DNA of 64,000 nt. Source: Typhlomys cinereus (lineage: Eukaryota; Chordata; Mammalia; Rodentia; Platacanthomyidae). The stretch spans positions 62,001-126,000 of the forward strand of contig JALPQD010000214.1 in the NCBI GenBank assembly GCA_023101885.1. Direction: 5' to 3'. The position numbers and the translations under genes are program-made. The notes beneath the pieces were generated by a model that was given only the letters and a program-made list of their open reading frames with translations, ran no database searches and was not told the origin of the DNA. Shown here piece after piece: positions 11,960 to 23,374 of this stretch; the stretch's first letter is position 1; every line of letters starts with the position of its first letter.

Positions 11960-13080
11960 CATGGATTGTGGTTTTATTCCATGATTATATTTTATAGTAA
12001 TTTTTATTTTTAAATTACATTAACAATGAATTTATATGTTTTTTATCACCTGCTATCTATCCCCACCTCTTATCTTGTCCCACTCATTCTCCCCTCTGGC
12101 CAGTTTCCCTCCCTTTTCCGTGTACTCTGCATGTGTAATCCCCTGGGATCATCTAGGACACCTGCATTAGTGAGCATCCCAGCACCTATAAAGGCATAAG
12201 TGGCCCATTGGTGGACAAACTATAGAGAGATTCCATCCTTTTTCCTTATTAGCACCAGTCTCACAGAATAGCATCATAACTCATGAGATCTTCCATGCTC
12301 TATGACAAAATGTTAATAGCCCAGCTACTGTGCAGTAAACACACTGTACTGAGTTCTTGGGAATGGCAGCTCTGGTATGAACAGAGACAGTGTTTGACAT
12401 TATTTCTCTTTGTCCTCTGGCTCTTTTTATTGACCCCTCTTCTGAAGGCTTCCCTGAACCTTGAGATGGGGTTGGTTTAGATATCCTCTTTAGGGTGAAC
12501 TGTCCATAGTCATTTTTAAGTGGTGTTTTGATCAATTGTGGTTCCCTGCATTTCCCATCTTGCATTGCACAGGGTTACTTCTTGGTTGAGTGCTGAGTGT
12601 TTTCTTGATCTATGGATATAATGATATGTGTCTAAATAGTAAGTTACTGACAAGTGTTTATAATTAATACGAAGAGGTTCATTTTCTCCTAGGGCCTATG
12701 ATGTCCCTATCCACAGATCTTTGGTCTGGTTTATAGGATCAGGCATGTGGATCCAGTGGTGAAATGGGTTCCAATATTGATCAGAATCCATGAGGTTACC
12801 CCCAGACATTAGAAATGTTTGTTTCACTTCTGGATTCCTCTTGATAGAGTTGCAATTGCTGTAGCCCTTAGGATTTGTAGCTGTGCAGTGGCCCTGATGA
12901 CTATTTTTATCTAATATTGTCCATCATACCTTGTGGCTTTATTCAGTTAGTTGGCATGTGGAGAAAGTTTTCTTCTTCATTTCTCCTTGTCATATGATCT
13001 TTGTGTATAGATGTCTTTAGCAGTTGGGTCTTACTATTGGGTTCTGGTGGGCAATCATTGTCAATGGGAAATGTGAGCAA
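11960..13080 (-). mobile_element. probable ancient L1 3' UTR (Lx-like), antisense
   Basis: A long pyrimidine-biased stretch (CCACCTCTTATC, TTCTCCCCTCTGG, TTCCCTCCCTTTTCC at 12060-12120) continues with features such as GGACACCTGCATTAGTGAG and TTGAGTGCTGAGTG. It resembles the antisense of old rodent L1 3' UTRs. No coding potential is left. An alignment to a repeat library is needed to fix the family. Confidence 0.4.
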
Positions 13081-13084
13081 CTTA

Positions 13085-13400
13085 AGGGAAAAAGGGAGAT
13101 ATATTCTGCTTATGGCTTCAGAGGGGAGAAACAGTCTTTAATGGTGGAGGCGACATGGCTGGTGGCTGAAACTGGCTAAGTCACTATAGACATCCTTGAG
13201 AGTCTCTCTTCTCAATCTTCTGTTCTATGGTTCCTTTTATCTGGTCCGCTACTGGAAGATTCCAATCAGATCTAGGGCTGGTCTTTGTGTTGTAAATGGA
13301 CTGATCCAGATAATCTCTTCAGGTGGCTTCAGCTGATCTTAATTAATGCCAGGTGTGGTCAAGTTTAACACCCAGGATTAGCTATCACTTTTGAGTTTTC
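13085..13400 (-). mobile_element. URR1-like rodent repeat, copy 1
   Basis: Homologous by eye to 47062-47435 in the same orientation. Shared pieces include ggcgacatggctggtg, ccttttatctggtc.gctactgg, agatctagggctggtcttt and gataatctctt.aggtgg, ending in a decayed 'aagttgaca..ccaggatta'. The family name is uncertain. I call it URR1-like because of the paired 'gctgtga...' and 'gtcaacttgaca' ends. Confidence 0.6.
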
Positions 13401-13904
13401 TCACAAAAAAATTGAAGTATCACTTTCCTGGTACTGATGAACTACTTAGCCAATATATGAAAACATCAAAGGGCAAATTAAAACATTAAAAATAGACATT
13501 CAAATCTACCCAGGGGGAAAAAGATGTAATAATTAAGCACATTAGGTCCTATTGACCTTAGTATAGAATATATGTGACAGACCTGTTAGGATACCTGTTC
13601 CTTCACCACCTTCTCCCTATCACTTTTTCCCTCTCTGCCTACCTCAGTGGCCCTCTTTGAAGGAGAAAGATTCCTTTCCTCTAGGGCCATCAGCTGAGTG
13701 TTGCTTCTTGTCCTCATATCTGTCCTCTCTGATAGGCCACTTAGCTGTATTTCTGAGCTTATTTCTCACCTCGCTTCTTCAAGAGCTTTCCATGAGTCCG
13801 GACCAGTGAGGTCATGACTCCCTGTTAATACTTTTCCTTCAGAGTCCCCACAGTGGTAATTAAACATGTACTTGTATAATTAGCTGTCTAATATTTATTT
13901 CCCT
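13401..13904. other. intergenic, nothing recognised
   Basis: AT-rich, then CT-rich sequence, with no gene, RNA gene or clear repeat. Confidence 0.5.
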
Positions 13905-14045
13905 AGCTACAAAAGAGGCCCCAGGAGGGCAGGGGACAGATGTTTTACACATGCTGAATCTCTGCAGCTTTGTGCAGTACTTCATTGAAGTAGTTACTGA
14001 GTAAATATTTGTTGGATGAATGAATGAATGAGCAGATATTTTCCA
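13905..14045 (+). mobile_element. L2 (LINE-2) 3' end
   Basis: Contains ggccccaggagggcaggggac and, about 100 bases later, gagtaaatatttgttggatgaatgaatgaatg. Both are hallmarks of the mammalian L2 3' end. This is an ancient pan-mammalian layer and argues that the surrounding DNA is old single-copy background. Confidence 0.6.
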
Positions 14046-14365
14046 ATGAAGATGTACAAATTTAGATGGGTTAAGTGATTGACAGAGGTTGTAACTTTGG
14101 TTCAGTTTACTCTACAAACCATGCTCTTCTGACTTGAAATGTCACAGTCTACATCTTATAGTTTAGCAACTATTTTCAAGCTAAGATTTTCAATAATGTT
14201 ATGAATTGTATGTCAATGTCACAACACCAATATATTAGAAATAAATAAAGCAATAGATGTTTCATCTGTGGAAGATGCATTTGTACAATATTCAGTTGAT
14301 GTTGTCACTTGTGTGATTGTGTAATTTGTATGTGTAACAAAGACACAGAGAGAGAGAGAAACCCT
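14046..14365. other. intergenic, nothing recognised
   Basis: AT-rich sequence with a short (AG)n run near 14347. No gene is seen. Confidence 0.5.
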
Positions 14366-14502
14366 AGGGCACATTTCTTTTCTTTTTTGAGACAGTGCTT
14401 TGTAGCCTAGACTGACATTAATGCCTTGAATCCACACTCTCCTGCCTTTCTTTGCCTCCCAAATTCTGGGATTATAGATATGAACTACTGCATCCAGATT
14501 TA
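14366..14502 (-). mobile_element. B1 SINE, antisense
   Basis: T-rich start, then ttttgagacagtgctttgta and gcctagactgacattaatgc, tttgcctcccaaattctggg and attatagatatgaactactg. This is the reverse complement of the 7SL-derived B1 consensus, complete but diverged. It is diagnostic of rodents. Confidence 0.87.
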
Positions 14503-15345
14503 GGATGTTTACTTCTAATGTACTAGAACTTTTCCTTTAAACATGTCTGTAATATTTCTATGTATTGTTACTAATGTAAAGGAAGCTTGCCAAATATAAG
14601 AAGTTAGGAAAATTATTAATTATTTGTAAGGATATGTCAGTGAGCATTCATGGGTTAATAACTTCATAGAATTTTGACAGCCTGGGCAGGAGAATGGAGC
14701 TTGCCTGACTCACACAGTGGCAGCAAATGTGGGATGCAGGTCAGATGGAAGGTTGAGACCATGGTTTTGGATGCACAATGAGTTAGATCACCACACTTGA
14801 TTTTTTTGAAGATAAGATCTCAGTTATATTTTTATGAGAAGCCAATTATTAAATGGTGAAAGTTCATATGACTACATCACCAACAAATGGTATGGATTGA
14901 AGAGAGTGTATCTACAGACATTTTTTCAGTCTATAGACTATATGTTCTCATCCTTTTGTGAATAACATTTTTGACCAATGTATTCTCTAAGTTCCTGTTG
15001 AAGTTATTGTTTATTAAGATGTATTTTGTAATTCACATATAAAATGACATGTGATTATGACATTTTCATATGTATTTTGTTGCAGTCGATTCTTCTTATC
15101 CATCCCTCTCAGTCATCCACTTCCACTTTTATTCTTCAGAAATCCTCAGAAGTTTCTTTCTCCTTTCATGTCTTGCATATACTAATCTCCTCTCTACCCC
15201 CTTCCTTAAAGAACTCTTCTCCTTCTCCTAATCTGCTTTATAATTTTTGTACCTACATACATGATAAAATTTTACATAACTTCATGATAATACCCCTGAA
15301 AAATTTAAAAATAAACAGAATATACATCCATATAATAAAACCTAC
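14503..15345. other. intergenic, nothing firm
   Basis: AT-rich. The pyrimidine-rich part at 15085-15240 may be a decayed antisense L1 3' UTR. The open frame there has no recognisable domain. Confidence 0.4.
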
Positions 15346-15349
15346 TTAA

Positions 15350-15912
15350 AACAAACTCTAGCCAAGGTACTACAAGAGAAAAATAGAGCATTTCTTTTTT
15401 ATTTAGTATGGAATGAGACAAGGGTGTTGTTTACTCTCTTCACTCTTGTTCAGTTTAGTCTTTAAGTTTTAGAGTAATAAGACAAAGAAAGGTACAAATA
15501 AGATAAATCAGGAAATGAAGTTAAAACTTCTCTAACTTCAGATGATATTAACCTTAAAAACCCTATAGACTCCATGAGGAAGCTTTTAGATCTGGCAAAC
15601 ACGTGAAATAGAAGTGCAGGATACAAAATCAACATTTGGCAATCAGTTGCTTTTACATATACCAATAAAGAACTTGTTGAGAAAGAAAATAGGAAAATTA
15701 TCTAGTGAAAATAGCTTTAAAATCTACCTACAAATGAACCTAACCAAGCTGGTAAAGTATCTCTACAATGAAAAAGAAAAAAACAAATTGTAGAAGACAC
15801 AGACACCAACTTCCATGCCACTACTGGACTGGCAGAGTTAATATTATGAAAACAGTTATACAACCAAAAGTAGCTTACAGCTTTATTTTAATCTCTACCA
15901 AAATACTCAGTG
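15350..15912 (+). mobile_element. old L1 ORF2 fragment (RT and after)
   Basis: Broken translation follows L1 ORF2: a 'GMRQGCC'-like region near 15410, 'TSDDI' replacing the catalytic FADD region near 15540, then a 'YKINIWQ' type stretch near 15620, 'NLTKLVKYLYNE' near 15740 and 'TGLAELIL' near 15830. No frame survives. Confidence 0.75.
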
Positions 15913-16130
15913 GATGAGAAGTTATTATTGTTGAATGATGTTCTCTAATCTTCTTTGAAGATCGTTTCTTGGATAAACTCTTGTGTCCTGCATTCATGTG
16001 GTTCAGAAGAATGTGCTTCACCTTCTGACTTTTCCCAGGTCTCTGACTTGGAACTGATCTCAGATGCCATTGAAGAGATTTCCTCTGAACTCTTCCAACA
16101 AGGGATTATTTACTATCTTAACTTTTTTTT

Positions 16131-16505
16131 TGTTGTTGTTTCTGTTGCTGTGACAAACAAGTGGATGAAAAAAACCCAAACAAATTTTGACAGAAACAAT
16201 TAAGGGACAAAGGGCTCATTCTGACTCACAATTTGTGGGAAAGTCAAGATAGCAGGAGCCTAAAACAGTTGGTCACAGGGCTTCCATAATAAAGAAGCCA
16301 AAAGCAGTGAATGTGAAATTCATTTTCTCCATTTATTTCATTCAGAACCAAAAGCCTAGGAAATGGTACTGCTCACTTTTAGCTGGGGTTTTCCCACTTC
16401 AATTGACCTGACCTTCACAGGCATATTGGACATGTTTTCCCTGGATTTCAGATCTCATTAAGTTGACCACTGAGATTCACCATCAGGATAACTTATGACC
16501 CACAG
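16131..16505 (-). mobile_element. URR1-like rodent repeat, copy 2
   Basis: Begins with 'tctgttgctgtgacaaac', runs through 'aagggacaaagggctcattctg', and ends with 'gatctcattaagttgacca' and 'accatcagga'. These are the same terminal landmarks as the other copies in the window. Confidence 0.55.
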
Positions 16506-18185
16506 CTGTGTCACAAAACAAGCAAATGAGATGATGGGCCGTCTTTTTCCAGAAGAAATTCTGTTTGCTCACTTTGAAGTTGGCTCAAAAAGTTGAGTTT
16601 ACTGAAATATTGTTGCTAGGTCATTGAAATAGAAACTAAAAACAAAAGGGCAGGAACAACATCTTGAATTGTTTCTTTCCATATTTCAAAGAAAATGGTT
16701 GCTATTTTTGGTCTCTTAACAGTAGACACTTCATAATGAGTAAGACAAAATTAATTTTTAAATGCTTGCTGATGTTCTTCAGGAAAAGAAAACAAACCCT
16801 CAGGTATTTTTGGAATCTTGCCCTAGATTTTTACTTGGAAACTTTCTGCATCTTGAGTGTATGTACCATATTAAATGTCATTCAATCATAGACATAAATT
16901 AATTAAGGAGGTGGGAAATTGAGTTGCACAATGGATCACTGACTTTACACTACAGCATTCTTACCTTGGGCTAAATTAAAAAGTAACCACTTGGTGTTTT
17001 CCTATCTCTCTTACAAAACTTTTATTAGGCACCAGTCTGGTTAGTTCCTAGAAATGTGATCTGTGCTTACTTAGATGGATGCAAAATCCAGATGTCATTG
17101 TGTGAAAATGTTTTGGGGTCTAGGATTTTTAAATAACTGTGTAGAGTTTGGTAATAGCTGTTAGTTAACCTTAAAAGCTTTTTTTTTTTTTATTTTTGGC
17201 ATTGTAGTTTTTTTCTACTTTTGTCCATTTAAAAGTCATTGTGCAGAATGTTTGTATCAAATTAATTCTGTGAATGACCCATATATATTAAAAGGGGAAA
17301 CAAGGAAACAAAAGTGTGAGGTGTTAATATTTGTCTCGGCTTGCTTACAACCAAAGAGAAGCCTGCTGGTGGGAACACACATGAAGAATAGAACAGGACC
17401 ATAACCAGTTTTCTGGATCAGCTCAAGATTTTGTGCTACAGAGATTCCATCTCTCATGACCTTTGACAGCCCAAAGTTCTAAAGTTCTGCATTCTGAGTA
17501 TCAGTGGAAAGAATTTTTAATAGCTAAGTTGCAGCCAGACTGGTTCAGTGGCTGCCAACTAACTCTCCTCTTAGCTGTAAAGAGACATGACTTCACCTTC
17601 AAAATGTAGGAAGGGGAATTCATATCATTATAATTTTATAGAAGTAATAAAACAAAAATAATTGAAGACATTGTTCTTAACTTGCTTTTCTAAATTACTA
17701 GAATCAGAAAAGACTTTTTCAATTATTCCAATTCTCTTTATAGAAATTTCAACAGTTATTAAAGCCCTAGAAACCTTAAATATAATTTTTTTGAAACATA
17801 AAAGTAGAAAACTCAAATTTTCCTTATTTAACTATTGAGAGGTTAATGTAAGTCAAAGTCAAGACTGCAGCAGTAATCAGAAAATAAGGATAACGCAGGA
17901 ACCAAGATTCACAACTAGAACATATTGAAAAATACTTATGTGAGAGATGGTAGGTTTGTCCTCTAGCAGAAAATGTCAAGTCTTCAGAAACACACAAGCT
18001 TACAGTAAATATTGGGTCAAAACTATGAAATTGACTGAGAAGTAGAAGTTAGAAAAGAACTTCGTTAAAAAAGGTACATTTTCTTTGCTTCTTATTATGG
18101 CTGAATCTCCCATATTTCTGCCACTCTGTATACTCAAGGTTATCTGTCCCATGAGCTTTTAGAAGATTTTTCTATCTCTACCTCT
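16506..18185. other. intergenic, nothing recognised
   Basis: AT-rich single-copy-like DNA. Open frames are short and have no recognisable domains. Confidence 0.5.
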
Positions 18186-18335
18186 CACCTTGTCAAAGGA
18201 GCATGATGATTACAGATATAAACTTACTTAATCCAGTTCTTTTGTGGGGGCTGGGAATGAAAGTCAGGTCACCAGAGTTGCACAGCAAGAACTTTATCCA
18301 TGGAGGCATCTCTGCTCCTCTTGGGCCTATGACAA
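18186..18335 (-). mobile_element. old tRNA-SINE remnant, antisense
   Basis: Contains gattacagatataaactt followed by tgtgggggctgggaatgaa, gtcaggtcaccagagttgca and cagcaagaactttatccat. This is the reading order of an antisense B2/B4-type SINE. Very diverged. Confidence 0.4.
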
Positions 18336-18734
18336 ATGTAACTGACATCAAGTCTTTTAGAGCCATTCAGGCCAAATACATTAGCAACTGGTATTTCTGT
18401 ATCACTTTGTTCACCCTTTCATTGTGTCACGTCACAACTTCTCAAATAGGTATATTGCTCTGCATAATGTATACATTTATGTCGGTCTTCATGACTTTCT
18501 TTAAGTTGTATCATTTCTTATCTTAGTGTCCTCTCTAAAAGAACATTTCTTATTCATTTTTGCTGCATGATCAGCATGAAATTGCGACTTCTGCTGTGTC
18601 CTCAGAAAGGGAAGAAAAGATGAAATATGGGGAGTCCTGTTGTGCACATATGTTTTCAAAACATGGTTACTATTATAAACTCCATATACTTAATATTTTG
18701 TAAATTCATAAAAGTTCTTCATGAGTCAATGCTA
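18336..18734. other. intergenic, nothing recognised
   Basis: AT-rich sequence without a recognisable gene or repeat. Confidence 0.5.
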
Positions 18735-19375
18735 TGGTTGAATTTTGATGTCAACTTGACAGTTGCAGACTATTTTGGGGGCAGCTGTGGAAGGTTACTG
18801 GTTAGAATGGCCCCTGAACAAGTCTGCAGGTACTTGATTGATTGCTGTGGAGAACCCAGCCCATAGTGGGTAGGTACTTTCTAGTAGTGGACTGGATAAT
18901 AGGAGGTACAAGAAGGAGGGACTTGCTCTTCCCTTATCCAGTGTCAACTTGCTGTGCAGTCCACTCTGCATGCACAGTGTTGGCCTTTAGAGTGCTTGGC
19001 CTTGGTTGCTGCTGCTGCTGTCTCTGATCTTGGCTGACTTGGAGCTTCACCTTTTCCATCATGTTCCCACTGCCTTTGGAGCCTGGTCTCTAGGTCTTGT
19101 TGCTGCTCACTATTTATTGCCTATGTTGGAGCCCAGCTGTTTTTCACCATGGTCCGAACCCAGCCTCTTCAACCCTCTAGAGGAGCAAAGGCTTGGGACC
19201 TTCTCCGGGTCTTTTGGCTTTGTGGAACATTCCAGCCAGGAAAGAGGCAGCTCTGGGTGGCTACCTTGAAGGACACTATTTTTATCGTGAGTTATTTTTT
19301 AATAAACTTACTTATATATACTACATTCTGTAGATTCTGTTTCTTCAGAGAACCCTGAGTAATACAGTCAGAAAG
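18735..19375 (+). mobile_element. URR1-like repeat, longest copy, plus strand
   Basis: Starts with gatgtcaacttgacagttgc, has gcctgaacaagtc-like and ttgattgattgctgtgga landmarks, a CTG run at 19006-19021, then ttaataaacttac and gagaaccctgagtaatac at the end. The open frames at 18627-19358 result from its moderate GC content and show no domain. It could alternatively be an LTR of a nonautonomous element, since it has AATAAA near the end, but I see no TG/CA ends or TSD. Confidence 0.5.
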
Positions 19376-19555
19376 CCAATGGATTTTTTTTTCATTCTGT
19401 GAGAGGTCATAGTCATGCAAGACCTGTAGCCCATGGGAGATTGTAGAGAAAAAGATTGTGTTGTGTGAAGGGAAACTATTTAATTAGAAAATTCTCCCCA
19501 ACCTATGACAACCCAAGGAAGAGTTGGTCTGCTGAATGTGACATAAGGTCAAAGT
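19376..19555. other. intergenic spacer
   Basis: Nothing recognised. Confidence 0.5.
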
Positions 19556-19760
19556 TATTAATATATGTGTGTGTGTATGTATGTATGTGTGTGTAAGTGT
19601 GTATGTATAGAAGAGGGCAACTGAGTGTGTGTGTATCTGTGGAGACCCAAGGATAAATTGGGAATTCCCCAGGATTGCTCTGCCTCCTTATTGCTTTGTT
19701 CTGACGTTTCCTGGCTTCTACTTTCTAGAACTGGAATTGCCAGCTTCCACTATATCTGCC
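19556..19760 (-). mobile_element. old-subfamily tRNA-SINE, antisense, 5' incomplete
   Basis: A (TG)n/(TATG)n tail at 19561-19610 is followed by 'ctgtggagacccaaggataaa', 'ccaggattgctctgcctcc' and 'ttgctttgttctga'. These are the same body landmarks as the SINEs at 49235, 53030 and (reversed) 56590. The tRNA-like head is missing or unrecognisable. Confidence 0.6.
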
Positions 19761-20552
19761 AAGCATTTTGCAAAGGCACTGCAAAAGGGAAGGTTCTTTG
19801 GCATATGAAGCAAAGTCTATCTATCTCCCTGGCCTGATTAATGTACTTTTTAAAGAAAATCTGAGTAAATAGAAAATATACACTTTGTTTTATATACTAT
19901 AATTGATCTGGGAAATTTTTACTTCCATTAAACTGTTATTTATATTGTACCTATGAAGTGGTTTCAGTTTCACAAGCTTGTTAGAATTATTCCTATTGAA
20001 GTTAGATAAGTAATGTGTTTGTATGAGAAATTGGAGATTAGAAGGCCTGGAGTTAGCTGATGAGCATGGCTTTACTTTCTATTTTTGAGTAAGGAGCAGG
20101 TAATCCCAGGAGAGAACAGAAATGACATGTGCTCTTTTAATAAGCTAAATGATTTGCTGTTTTCATGTTATATTCTTGTACCTTATTCTTCTGTCTGTCC
20201 AGCATTTGCAAGATACTGCCACTATGAGCTAGGTCTTTCACATCATTAAGCAATCTCCTATAGGCTTGCTCAAGGGCTTCTCTTACCTATGAACTCTTCA
20301 CAATTATGTCCATATCTCAACCTGCAACTGTCAAATTAGTACCTGTGTATTTATCATCTTGTATGGTTTGAGGTGGTATGTATTCGCATGTGTGGTTTGA
20401 GGCAGGATTTATACTTTGACAGACTTGCTGGTCAGAGAGTTTCTTTCCATCTTTATTATTGTGATTACCAGTGTGTACCACCATCTTTGACATTTTCCAC
20501 ATAGATTCTTTTCATGTCCACAAGGCAAGCATCTTACTGACGGAGCTATCAA

Positions 20553-20554
<2 letters not shown>
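19761..20554. other. intergenic, nothing firm
   Basis: AT-rich sequence. A weak antisense SINE-like piece (gtgattaccagtgtgtacca, caaggcaagcatcttactga) lies at about 20455-20550. Confidence 0.4.

Positions 20555-20602
<48 letters not shown>
20555..20602. repeat. (TC)n microsatellite
   Basis: A perfect TC dinucleotide run of about 48 bases. Confidence 0.97.
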
Positions 20603-20604
<2 letters not shown>

Positions 20605-20609
20605 TTTTT

Positions 20610-20760
20610 CTCTTTCCTTATTTCTGACAGGGGTATTACTTACACTTACTTATAGCACAGGCTGACATGGAACTTAAAATGTAGCCCAAAGTGTCATTGA
20701 ACCAGCAATCTTTTTACATTAGCCTCTCAAGTACATATATTACAAGCATATGCTATCCTT
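20610..20760 (-). mobile_element. possible very old B1-like remnant, antisense
   Basis: The order 'acaggctgacatggaactta', 'agcctctcaagtac', 'attacaagcatatgctatc' follows an antisense B1 but is strongly diverged. Confidence 0.4.
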
Positions 20761-21059
20761 CTAGTTGATTTGTAAATCTGCTACTGGTAGGCAGTTTTTA
20801 CAGTGATTTTTTTTCCCCTCAATGACCTTAAAAGTTAGTGTCAGTATATATTTTCCAAATTACTTATTAAAATATATTACATGTTAGGAGACGTCAAGAT
20901 ATAAGCAAAATGATTTGAGGATTTCCTGTTTCTGGCTGTTAAATCTTCAGTAGGGAAGGCAGAGCTTCCTGCCAGGTCCTGTGACTGGTCCCCCACAGCA
21001 TGTCTCATCACAGCACAACCCATGTTGAGGCAGAGAAGACAGACAGCCCCCTATCCTGC

Positions 21060-21060
<1 letters not shown>

Positions 21061-21116
<56 letters not shown>

Positions 21117-21285
21117 TGAGTGTCTCTGTGGAGGATCAAGGGTGACTCTGGGAATCATCCTAGATTGCTTTTACCTCCTTTTTTCTTTGCTCTTGACATT
21201 TTTACATGAGACCTGGGATCTCAACTCAGGTCCTTCTGGTTGTGAGGCAGAGTCTTAATCCCTGAGCTATATCTCTAGCCTCTCC
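21061..21285 (-). mobile_element. old-subfamily tRNA-SINE, antisense, with (GA)n tail
   Basis: A perfect (GA)n run at 21062-21114 forms the SINE tail. Next come tgtctctgtggaggatcaag, 'cctagattgcttttacctcc', 'gagacctgggatctcaactc', 'aggtccttctggttgtgagg' and 'cctgagctatatctctagcc'. This is the reverse complement of the tRNA-like head with its box B and box A. Confidence 0.8.
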
Positions 21286-22279
21286 CCACTAATTTTAAGG
21301 AGGGAAATCCAGAAATTAACTACCACAGACACCAAAAACTGTAAAATGCCCATCCCCAACAGAAGACCCTAAGAATCTCATTATGCAGCACACAACAATC
21401 CTATCACCAAGAAATGAGACAAGTACCTTTTTATTTCCCATTTACACTCCTTAATTATCATTAATAAATTAATCTCAAGATAGTTGGGTTTCAGGTAGCA
21501 TAGGGTTTAAATAAGTCTTGTAACCCTATTCAACAATAAACAGAAATCAACAACTCCATTTGATACAGAAATCCAGAAATAATCACCAAAGAGTGTAGTC
21601 AAAGACCAAACTCAAGATTCCCAAATCACACTGTAAAACACAAAATATACCAAAAAGCAGGATGATACACCCTATCCAAAACTCACCAATCATATAATTT
21701 CAAATCTAAATGTGAATAATCTTTTGGAAAACAGTAGTCAGGGAGGAAAACCATCAGGAACTCAGAGAGAAAATCTGACAGAAACTCTGGCAAGGAATCA
21801 GAAAGGAAAAGAATGAATACTTGATCAAATGTGGACAGGAAAACAATAAACAACAAAATAAAGTGAAATAAAAAATGGAAGAAATGAAAATAAGCATGAC
21901 ATTGCAGGAAAAAACCCATGCTGAAATAAAACATCAAAACAAAAATCAAAATGAGAATAAATAACCTCAGTAGGCAGTGTAACCAATAGAGAAGACCAAG
22001 TGGAAGATAGAATTTAAGAACTGAAAGACTGCAAAGAAGGAAAACAAAGTCATATACAATGACAAGCCTATAAAAATAACAGTTAATTCTTCAGTAGAAA
22101 TAGTCAAGTCAGCGAGCTTGGAAAGACATACTTCAAGTTCTGAATGAATACAAATGCCAACCTAAACTGTGATATCCAACAACAACTCAGTCATAATTGA
22201 AGGTGAAAACCATGATAATAGAAGATACTAGAAAGAACACTCAAATCTGAAGAAAACTACAAATGCAGAAGAGGAATCA

Positions 22280-22571
22280 AGAAAAACGTGGGCCTGGAGA
22301 GGTGGCTCAGGGGTTACACCTCTGCCTTGCAGGCAGAAGGTCCTGAGTTCGGATCCTAGACCCCACGTATAGATGCCGGGTGGAAGTGGGGGCGGCCTGC
22401 GCTTCTGGTCCTGGTAGGGTGAAGTCTGTGAATCCCAGGGCAGAGTAACAAGGAAGTGGAGGCCATCCATGGTGGTTCCCAAATTCGCCTGTGGTTCTAC
22501 ACAAACACGCACACATTCATACATTCATATACACATGCACACATGTACAATTGAATAAATAATAAAAAAAG
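22280..22571 (+). mobile_element. young GC-rich tRNA-SINE
   Basis: The head gcctggagaggtggctcagg carries a box A-like motif, and ctgagttcggatcctagac is box B-like. The GC-rich body includes gggggcggcctgcgcttctg and gtggttctacacaaacac, with a CA-rich tail and AATAAATAAT before the A-run. It sits between the ORF1 and ORF2 remnants of the ancient L1. The same family occurs at 26783, 30351, 38526 and 63624. Confidence 0.88.
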
Positions 22572-22956
22572 TTGAATCACTAACCAGAGGACTGCAAATA
22601 TAAATACCAAAAAATTTACAAAATGGCAGGATTAGATAAACATTTATCATAATAACCTTAACATCAATGGACTGAACTTTCCCAACAAGAGACATAGGCT
22701 AAAAATATGGATTAAAAAAATTACAGTCCATCAATCTACTGCCTCCAAGAAACACACAACACTATGAAAGATAGGCACTATTTTAAGGTGAAATATTGGT
22801 CAAAAGTACTCTGAATAAATGGAATCAGGCAACAAGCAAGAGTAGCCATTCTAGTATCTGACAAAATGGACTTCAAATAAAAAAAAATTGTAAGAGATGA
22901 AGAAGGACATTGCATACTAGTTAAGGGAACGATTTATCCAAACAGCTTTGTAATTC

Positions 22957-22969
22957 TTTTTTTTTTTAA
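22957..22969 (-). repeat. poly(T)-only insertion flanked by an 11-bp duplication
   Basis: A T-run of 11 plus AA lies between two exact copies of ctttgtaattc (22946-22956 and 22970-22980) inside the ancient L1. The arrangement looks like a target-primed insertion of little more than an A-tail. Confidence 0.6.
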
Positions 22970-22998
22970 CTTTGTAATTCTTAACCTACACACACCAG

Positions 22999-23201
22999 GT
23001 CTGGAAAGATGACTCAGGGGTTAAGACTCTACCTTACAAGCAGAAGGTCTGGAATTGATTCCAGGTCCCACATAAAACACTAGGCCTGCACTACTGGCCT
23101 CGGAAATCTTGAAGGAAGCAAAAAAGAAGCTAGAAGCAATCCAGGATGATTCCTGAAGTCATCCTTGGTCTTCCACAGGAACACACAGTGTCCTCTGACA
23201 G

Positions 23202-23256
<55 letters not shown>

Positions 23257-23303
23257 CATGTTCACATGTGTGCACACAAAATAAATAAATAAAAATTAAG
23301 AAA
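22999..23303 (+). mobile_element. old-subfamily tRNA-SINE with (CA)n tail
   Basis: The head 'ggtctggaaagatgactcag' is followed by 'ggaattgattccaggtccca' (box B) and 'aatccaggatgattcctgaa', a (CA)n run of about 50 bases (23204-23254), and aaataaataaataaaaatta. It lies in the endonuclease part of the ancient L1. Confidence 0.8.
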
Positions 23304-23374
23304 AAAAGTGTAGATTCAAATCATTAAAAAAAGAATGTACACAGTAAATTCACCTAAATTCATTAAACAAACAC

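Noticed and set aside
18627..19358. Several overlapping plus-strand frames suggesting a gene
   Set aside because: They fall inside a URR1-like repeat copy, shift frame, and show no domain or splice structure.
20555..20665. Ser/Leu-repeat frame, plus similar CVCV and THTH frames at 23080, 30371 and 35070
   Set aside because: Translations of dinucleotide microsatellites.
22280..22400. tRNA-like sequence with A and B boxes
   Set aside because: It is the head of a SINE followed by the SINE body and A-rich tail. The same holds for 26783, 56590 and 63624. No true tRNA gene is seen in the window.
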